NCBI GenBank assembly: GCA_027488265.1
Contig: JAIYCA010000322.1
Coordinates: forward strand, 1-6,515
DNA length: 6,515 bases
Source of the DNA: Planctomycetaceae bacterium
GTDB taxonomy: Bacteria; Planctomycetota; Phycisphaerae; Phycisphaerales; SM1A02
Direction: 5' to 3'
How positions within the stretch are numbered: position 1 is the first letter of the stretch; each line of letters opens with the position of its first letter. Shown here piece after piece: positions 1 to 4,816 of the stretch. The position numbers were made by a program, and so were the translations under genes. The notes under the pieces were generated by a model. It searched no databases. It was not told the DNA's origin and was given only the letters and a program-made list of their open reading frames with translations.

Positions 1-1002
1 CTCAGGCTTGCGCACGGGCTCGCGTGCACGCTCATGCGCCGTTGCATCAGCGGGTCGTGACAAAGCACGCGTCGGACTCTTCGCCATGCGTGACTGCACG
101 TTCGACGGATCGTGCGCTGCACGTTCGGTCGCCGTTCCTTCCGTTCTCTTCGCCGACAACGCGAAAGCACCAGCTGCTGACAACGGCGCAAAACCCGTCG
201 CTTCCGCGGCAGCGAATGTCTCGGAGTGTCCAACGAGCAGCACACCATCTTCCGCGAGAATCTCTGCGAATCCTCGGAAAATCCGCGCGCGCGTTTGATC
301 ATCGAGATAGATCGCGACGTTCCGAAAGAAAATCGCGTCGTAGCGTGCACGACTTGACACAGACTCTTCAACCATTGCGACCACATCCACCACGCGTGGT
401 CGAACGAGGGCGCAAACTTCACGTTTCGGGGTCAGCACGGCGTCGTCACGATCAAACCAACGCTCGGCCCACTCGGGCACACCACCACGGATCTCAAGCC
501 CCGAGAAGCGCTGCTCCGCGCTGAACACGTGTGGATTGCGATCGATCGCATCGATTTCAATGCGACGCGCTTCGGCCGCGCCATCGAACCCAGATGCGCC
601 ATCCAAAAGTGCACACGCAACCGAGATCGGTTCACACCAACCGCCGCAACCTGCAAGAAGCACGCGAAAGACGCCCGAGCCACTCATTGCGACGCGCGCA
701 CGCAAGAATGCGTAGCTCTCGGGATAGCGGAAAAGCCACGTTTCTGGCGGCGAAAACAGGCCTTCAACACGCGCGTACTCCGTTGCGTCATCCGCGATGC
801 GAACAACAAGTGCTTCGATCGATGGCAGACGCAATTCTTGAGCGCGAGACGTGAGATGCGAAGCGAGACGTGCGCGAGAAAGAAGTGCTGGCGGAAACGA
901 GCTTGACGCGACAAGCCGTTGCAACAGCGCGTCGAGCGCAGCGGCCGAAGGCTCAAATCGTGCACGATGACGCGCTTCATCGCTCGGAGAGCGCGCGTTC
1001 AT
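1..1002 (-). CDS. CheR-type chemoreceptor methyltransferase, 3' partial
   Basis: Probable SAM-dependent methyltransferase that methylates glutamates on the cytoplasmic helices of the neighbouring chemoreceptor. The frame is open for 334 codons from ATG at 1002 to the window edge, so the C-terminus is missing. Residues about 16-80 look like the helical CheR N-terminal domain. The ETWLFRYPES segment (87-96) matches the ETxFFR motif of CheR, in the form typical of WspC-like members. The SAM loop is at 115-129 (LAGCGGWCEPISVA), with an acidic position at Asp154. YDAIFFRNVAIYLDD (221-235) and LLVGHSET (255-262) match the canonical CheR C-terminal core. Residues after about 284 form a polar Ala/Arg/Ser/Thr-rich linker, suggesting a further domain (TPR in WspC-like proteins) outside the window. 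Its ATG overlaps the CheW stop (ATGA), and GGGAG lies 6 nt upstream. Oddity: the usual GCSTGEEPYS loop is degenerate. The family call is firm; catalytic activity is less certain. Confidence 0.88.
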   Translation of the reverse strand, partial: MNARSPSDEARHRARFEPSAAALDALLQRLVASSSFPPALLSRARLASHLTSRAQELRLPSIEALVVRIADDATEYARVEGLFSPPETWLFRYPESYAFLRARVAMSGSGVFRVLLAGCGGWCEPISVACALLDGASGFDGAAEARRIEIDAIDRNPHVFSAEQRFSGLEIRGGVPEWAERWFDRDDAVLTPKREVCALVRPRVVDVVAMVEESVSSRARYDAIFFRNVAIYLDDQTRARIFRGFAEILAEDGVLLVGHSETFAAAEATGFAPLSAAGAFALSAKRTEGTATERAAHDPSNVQSRMAKSPTRALSRPADATAHERAREPVRKPE

Positions 1003-1493
1003 CCCAGACTCCCATCCACGCTCGACGCCGGAAGTTCGCGCAACGCAGCATCGCCTTCGAGAAGTCGTCGACATCGAAGAAGTTGCAGTGTTCCGTCTTC
1101 ATCAACGACCGTCGGTCCGAGATGCGGCGCCCCCGCAAACGAGAATCCCTCGTGCGCGCCAGGCGCGCGGAAGTCGCGCACCGCGAGACCTGCGACCTCC
1201 GGCACAAGTAAACCCACTGATCGCGTCGCACCTTCGAAGAGATCACCTTCGAGGCAGAGAACCACGATGCGTGTTCCCATGCGAATACTCGTCGGTTCGC
1301 CATCAACAATGACCGAGAGATCGACGAGCGGCAGCAGTGCACCGCGCAGATTGAAGAGACCAAGCAGCCACTTTGGACCGGTGCCTGCGGGGCGATACTG
1401 CACGGCCGGCAGCACTTCGACAACTTCCGAGGCGTCTAGCGCAAAACGCTTGCCCGCGACCGTCACGAGTACGACAGGCATCGGTGCAGACAT
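999..1493 (-). CDS. CheW-type chemotaxis adaptor
   Basis: Single-domain CheW protein of 164 residues that links chemoreceptor tips to the histidine kinase CheA in the cytoplasmic array. Visible features are an N-terminal beta strand pattern (VVLVTVAGKRFALDASEVVE), the NLRG turn at about 48-51 followed by LLPLVDL, which is the CheW signature that contacts receptor and kinase, a second half with VGLLVPEVAGLAVR, and a final DGTLQLL strand. The length is normal for CheW. It follows the receptor gene with overlapping stop and start (TGATG) and overlaps the CheR start by 4 nt. By order it corresponds to WspB in Wsp-type operons. An in-frame GTG at 1496 is an alternative start one residue earlier. 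The GGAG upstream sits 8 nt from the ATG and 5 nt from the GTG, so both are possible. No regulatory domain (REC) is attached. Confidence 0.93.
   Translation of the reverse strand: MSAPMPVVLVTVAGKRFALDASEVVEVLPAVQYRPAGTGPKWLLGLFNLRGALLPLVDLSVIVDGEPTSIRMGTRIVVLCLEGDLFEGATRSVGLLVPEVAGLAVRDFRAPGAHEGFSFAGAPHLGPTVVDEDGTLQLLRCRRLLEGDAALRELPASSVDGSLG
1009..1013 (-). promoter_or_regulatory. Ribosome binding site of the cheR-like gene
   Basis: GGGAG on the minus strand ends 6 nt before the ATG at 1002. It lies inside the last codons of the CheW gene. It supports this start and, with the ATGA overlap, translational coupling of CheR to CheW. Confidence 0.6.
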
Positions 1494-3619
1494 CACGGCT
1501 TCTCCGCGGAATGCAACGACGCGCGATTGGTTGGAAGCGAATGTGCGTACACCGATGACGCGTTTGTGGATGGCGCTTCTTCAACCAATCGGAAGCGCTC
1601 CACAGCGTCCTGAAGCACTGCGACAGAGTGCGAGAGCTCGCTCGCAACGCGGCTGAACTCCGACACGCTTGCAGTCGTTTGTCGCGCACCATCCGCGACT
1701 TGTCGCACGGCGCCTTCGATCTGCGCGACGCCGGTCGCTTGCGCCGCCATGCCCGATTCGACTTCGGAAAACCCTGCGACTGCCGCGTTCATCTCCGTGA
1801 TGATGCCGCCAAGGTCATTCGCGACACGCTGCACATCCGACGTGCCACCACGCATATCGCGCGTGAAGCGCGACATCTCGGTGACACCCGCGGCAACCGC
1901 ATCTTGCATTTGCTGCACGATTCGCTCGATATCGGTTGTTGCCGACGCGGTCTGATCCGCGAGCCGTCGAATTTCACGTGCAACGACGAGGAACCCAAGA
2001 CCTGCATCGCCTGCTTTTTCAGCCTCAATCGCGGCATTCACCGAGAGCAAGTTGGTCTGCTCCGCAACCTTCGTGATCGTTTCAACCACCGCATTGATCG
2101 CCGACGCCTTCTCAGAAATCACCTGCAATCGATCGCCAATCTCTGCGGTCGACGCATCAAGCCGCGCCATCGTCGAGGCCATCGCATCGAGTCGTTCCCG
2201 GCCAGCGCCCGCAGATTCCGCCGAGCGACGCGCGCCTGCATCGACCGAGCCAACGGTTCGCAAGAGTTCGCTTCCCGTCGCGGAGATTTCGCGAATCGCT
2301 GCGGCGATTTGCGCGGTCGACCCACCAAACGCAGCCGCGGCCGCTTCTTGTTGGCGACTTGTCGCGGAGAGTTCGACACTCGACGAAGCGAGTCGTGTAG
2401 CAGCCGCACGCACACTGCCAACGATCTTCGAAAGATCGTCGTTCATGCGACCCATGGCGCGCACGAGTTCCGCAGATTCGTCGGCACCCGCCTCGTCACG
2501 CACACGCTGTGAAAGATCTCCCGAAGCGATGCGCACTGCCGCATCTTGTGCCGTGCGAACGCGTCGACTGATGCCAACGATGAGCACAAGCAAAAGGCTC
2601 ACGATGACGGTGATACCCACGAGCGCCGTGATCATGTTCGCAGCGAAAAGCCACGAAAGCTGCGCGAGGACTGCACTCGATGGTTTGCGAACGACCAATC
2701 GCCAATCGCCCGTCGGCACCGTCGCTGAGACAAAGAACGCGGATTCGCCGGATGCTGGATCGACACGTTCTTCAAGACGCACGCCCTGCGCAGGCACTTC
2801 ATTGAAAATCGCCGCCAATGGCGAGCGTGCGACTTCGGTCGTCTTGAGCGTCACGCCGCCAGTGCGATCGGTGGTCGCGGCGATATAGAGTCCGCGCGTT
2901 TCGAGGAAAATGTCCGCACCGAGCTCATCCGCAACCGCGCCAACACGCTCTTGCACTTCTGTCAGCGCGACATCAAGTCCCGCAACACCGACAAACTTGC
3001 GATCGATGATGATCGGCACCACAGTTTCGATGATGTCGGTGCCGAAATACTCGTACGGCTTCGTAATCACCGCATCACGCACACCCGATCGCTCGTAGCG
3101 CGACTTCGGAAAGCGGTACCACAGCCCCCCGTCGTTCTCGATTTCTTGAAGCGGCTCGACGCGAATACCACCGTCAGCTTTCGGATCGCGCTTGAAATAG
3201 GGATAAAAGCGACCGCCCTCGCCGAGTGCTTCGGCGGGAATGCCTTCTCCCGCGCCTTCTGCATCACGACCGTCGGCGTTCGGCTCGTAGCCGATGTACG
3301 CCGCGTAGACATCGGGATTTTCGCGAATGATGCGCTCGAGAAGCGCGAGCGTTTCGGCGCGCCGACCGAACTGACCGCTCTCTTGCGAGAACGCCATCAA
3401 CTCGACAAGCCGCACCGTTTTCTCGTTGCGAATGTCGATTTCCTTCGCAGCGAGCTCCGTGGCGTTGCGCAAGTCGCGCTCAACGCTCGCGCTGAGATTG
3501 TTCCACGCGCGAACGCCGTTGAGAACCACGACGCCTGCAACAACAAGTGCCGCGGGAAGAACGCCGAAGAGCATGCTTCGACCGAGGAGCGAGCGATGAA
3601 ACACGGGGCGCACGGCCAT
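1493..3619 (-). CDS. Methyl-accepting chemotaxis protein, dCache sensor, Wsp-like signalling tip
   Basis: Transmembrane chemoreceptor of 708 residues. Short cytoplasmic N-terminus; TM1 about 15-35; periplasmic double-Cache-like sensor about 37-318, with the membrane-proximal pattern WYRFPKSRY (167-175), ITKPYEYFGTDIIETVVPI (185-203) and FVGVAGLDVAL (209-219); TM2 about 324-350; HAMP about 351-403 (ASGDLSQRV); signalling domain about 404-676. The hairpin tip is at 516-545 (VAEQTNLLSVNAAIEAEKAG, then LGFLVVAREIRRLADQT to 557). The EKAG, REIRRLADQTA and QDAVAAGV segments resemble WspA-type (40H class) receptors. SATSRQQEA (418-426) and EISATGSELLRT (444-455) are likely adaptation-site regions. 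There is no C-terminal NWETF-type tether. The sensor has Gly where amino-acid-binding Cache domains carry the Arg of RxWY, so the ligand is unknown. The gene starts 15 bp after the DUF4230-like gene. GAGG lies 13 nt before the ATG, a weak ribosome site, but the upstream in-frame stop leaves this as the first ATG. Confidence 0.95.
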   Translation of the reverse strand: MAVRPVFHRSLLGRSMLFGVLPAALVVAGVVVLNGVRAWNNLSASVERDLRNATELAAKEIDIRNEKTVRLVELMAFSQESGQFGRRAETLALLERIIRENPDVYAAYIGYEPNADGRDAEGAGEGIPAEALGEGGRFYPYFKRDPKADGGIRVEPLQEIENDGGLWYRFPKSRYERSGVRDAVITKPYEYFGTDIIETVVPIIIDRKFVGVAGLDVALTEVQERVGAVADELGADIFLETRGLYIAATTDRTGGVTLKTTEVARSPLAAIFNEVPAQGVRLEERVDPASGESAFFVSATVPTGDWRLVVRKPSSAVLAQLSWLFAANMITALVGITVIVSLLLVLIVGISRRVRTAQDAAVRIASGDLSQRVRDEAGADESAELVRAMGRMNDDLSKIVGSVRAAATRLASSSVELSATSRQQEAAAAAFGGSTAQIAAAIREISATGSELLRTVGSVDAGARRSAESAGAGRERLDAMASTMARLDASTAEIGDRLQVISEKASAINAVVETITKVAEQTNLLSVNAAIEAEKAGDAGLGFLVVAREIRRLADQTASATTDIERIVQQMQDAVAAGVTEMSRFTRDMRGGTSDVQRVANDLGGIITEMNAAVAGFSEVESGMAAQATGVAQIEGAVRQVADGARQTTASVSEFSRVASELSHSVAVLQDAVERFRLVEEAPSTNASSVYAHSLPTNRASLHSAEKP
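1502..1505 (-). promoter_or_regulatory. Ribosome binding site of the cheW gene
   Basis: GGAG on the minus strand lies within the last codons of the chemoreceptor gene, 8 nt before ATG 1493 and 5 nt before GTG 1496. It does not settle which of the two adjacent starts is used. Confidence 0.5.
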
Positions 3620-3634
3620 TCGTGCAATGTAGCC

Positions 3635-4438
3635 TCAATCGAGCGGGCGCTTGCCAATTTCGTCAGCCTCATCACTCCAACGGATACGAATCGGACGATC
3701 ACGGAGGCTCTCAGGAAGCAGCGCGCGAAGCATTTCTACGACCGTCGCTCGTGCCTTCTCGCGCACCTCAAACATCGCAAGATCAGACGAAGCCTCGCGA
3801 ACAACCGCGGCGCGAATCGCGGCAAGCGCCTCGTCGCGGGCCTCATCGTCGCCGACCACGTGATCAGCCCAATCGCGGTCGATCTGGATCTTCATCCGCT
3901 TCGGGTCACTTTGCACTTCGACAAGCGTTTCATCGACCTGTGGCGGTGGAAGCGTTACCACAACTTCGCCGTCGAGCCCTTTGAAATCGCCCGAGATATC
4001 TGCTTGCACACGCCGGCCGTCGGCTTCGAGCGGAATCACGTATTGCACGCGGTTTCCATCTGCGATGACCTCGACCTTCGTGCGACCGACTTTAAACTTC
4101 CATCCTGGACCGATCGGGACAAGCCACGCGCGCACGGTCGCTTCGGTCGGCGTACTCGCGTCGACACGCACGGCGATCTCGCGGGTCGCCACCTTGAGTG
4201 CCGGTGCCTCGGTCAGTTTCCCAAGTGCGGAGATGAACTTTGCTTGCGTGGCGGCCCCAGGCGGCGTCAGGGTCGGGAGCAGCACGAAGATGACGACGGC
4301 CGCGATGATGAGGAAGAACGCAAGCCCAATGGCAAGGGCTCCGCCACCGAGACATCCAGCGACCGTGAGCCATGGACGATTCGTTGCCAACGACTGCGGT
4401 TGTTCCCGTCGAACAGGTTGCGGCTCGCGAGCGTTCAT
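3635..4438 (-). CDS. Membrane-anchored DUF4230-like protein
   Basis: Protein of 267 residues with no known biochemical role. The N-terminal 24 residues are polar and Arg/Gln-rich; one strong hydrophobic segment lies at about 25-55 (Gly/Ala/Ile/Leu/Val-rich). The remainder is probably extracytoplasmic (inference from a single N-terminal anchor). The soluble part begins with a LGKLTEAPALKVAT segment (72-85), continues with beta-rich stretches, then EVVVTLPPPQVDETLVEV (158-175), and ends with long Ala/Glu-rich helices (197-240) and a terminal IRIRW strand. A short valine-rich strand leading into LP followed by long C-terminal helices is the layout I associate with DUF4230. The match is by eye only and partial, so an unnamed family is possible. 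It sits 15 bp upstream of the chemoreceptor on the same strand and is probably the first gene of that operon. It diverges from the DUF1232 gene across an 18-bp palindrome. The ATG lacks a clear Shine-Dalgarno sequence. Confidence 0.72.
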   Translation of the reverse strand: MNAREPQPVRREQPQSLATNRPWLTVAGCLGGGALAIGLAFFLIIAAVVIFVLLPTLTPPGAATQAKFISALGKLTEAPALKVATREIAVRVDASTPTEATVRAWLVPIGPGWKFKVGRTKVEVIADGNRVQYVIPLEADGRRVQADISGDFKGLDGEVVVTLPPPQVDETLVEVQSDPKRMKIQIDRDWADHVVGDDEARDEALAAIRAAVVREASSDLAMFEVREKARATVVEMLRALLPESLRDRPIRIRWSDEADEIGKRPLD

Positions 4439-4440
4439 GC

Positions 4441-4458
4441 GTCCATCGTACGATGGAC
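4441..4458. promoter_or_regulatory. Perfect 18-bp palindrome between divergent starts, candidate operator
   Basis: GTCCATCGTACGATGGAC is a perfect inverted repeat of two 9-bp arms with no spacer. It fills most of the gap between the minus-strand ATG at 4438 and the plus-strand ATG at 4462. Symmetry of this length suggests binding of a dimeric regulator that could affect both genes. No convincing -10/-35 boxes are visible, so the operator role is inference. The palindrome also places an ATG on each strand. Confidence 0.45.
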
Positions 4459-4461
4459 CTC

Positions 4462-4758
4462 ATGCAACCGCCGATCCCTTCCAACGGTCCGAAGGCGCCG
4501 CCTCCGCCGCAAACGTCGTCGGAAGAGCCGCCGCATACTCCGCCACGCAAGCCGACAAGCAGGCTCAAGAAAGTCATTGCGGTTTTGGTCGCGTGCGTCA
4601 GTGCGCTCTATCTCATCAATCCAACGCTCGGTCTCTTCGAGTTGCTGCCGGATGCGTTGCCCCTCATCGGAAATCTTGATGAGGCATTTTTTACCCTTGC
4701 GCTCGTGAGCGCTCTCGGTGCGCTCGGTCTCGAACTTCCATTCTTGCGACGCCGATAG
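4462..4758 (+). CDS. Small DUF1232 (YkvA-like) membrane protein
   Basis: Protein of 98 residues. Residues 1-34 are proline-rich and polar, likely disordered (PPPPQ, EEPPHTPPRKP). A hydrophobic stretch follows at about 37-52. The core LINPTLGLFELLPDALPLIG (51-70) and NLDEAFFTLALVSALG (71-86) match the DUF1232 signature, in which an IPD..P..G..DD-like motif (here LLPDALPLIGNLDEA) lies between hydrophobic helices. The protein ends with basic RRR. The function of the family is not established. It is the only plus-strand gene here and stands alone, divergent from the DUF4230-like gene and convergent with the sugar kinase. The start is uncertain: ATG 4453, three codons earlier and inside the palindrome, is equally possible. 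ATG 4372 is also in frame but would overlap the divergent gene by 67 bp and add a non-family stretch. No clear ribosome site precedes any of these starts. Confidence 0.8.
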   Translation: MQPPIPSNGPKAPPPPQTSSEEPPHTPPRKPTSRLKKVIAVLVACVSALYLINPTLGLFELLPDALPLIGNLDEAFFTLALVSALGALGLELPFLRRR

Positions 4759-4790
4759 TCGATCGCGATTGAGATCGTCGCGCAGCGCGC

Positions 4791-4806
4791 ATCACGCGTG
4801 ATCACG
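4791..4806. repeat. Two overlapping short palindromes in the convergent intergenic gap
   Basis: The 58-bp gap between the convergent genes (4759-4816) contains ATCACGCGTGAT (4791-4802) overlapping CGTGATCACG (4797-4806), both perfect palindromes. Neither has a loop or a T-run, so this is not a recognisable intrinsic terminator. Nothing else is apparent in the gap. Confidence 0.4.
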
Positions 4807-4816
4807 AAGACCGCCA

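Noticed and set aside
684..980. Minus-strand open frames at 684-980 and 432-683 as separate small genes
   Set aside because: They are other frames inside the CheR gene, whose own frame is open from 1002 to the window edge and carries clear CheR motifs.
2422..2438. Inverted repeat around CGATCTT/AAGATCG as a terminator or operator
   Set aside because: It is a 7-bp-arm repeat within the receptor's coding sequence, with no T-run and no gene boundary nearby.
919..2512. Long plus-strand open frames at 919-1656 and 1628-2512
   Set aside because: Both are low-complexity Arg/Ser/Thr-rich translations antisense to the CheW and receptor genes, with no family motifs.
4372..4461. ATG 4372 as start of the DUF1232 gene
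   Set aside because: It would extend 67 bp into the divergent gene's coding region and add residues unlike the family, with no better ribosome site than ATG 4453 or 4462.
2951..4708. A 585-codon plus-strand open frame crossing the receptor, DUF4230-like and DUF1232 genes
   Set aside because: Its translation is rich in Arg, His and Cys with no domain pattern, and it lies antisense to well-supported genes. Long antisense frames are expected in GC-rich coding DNA.
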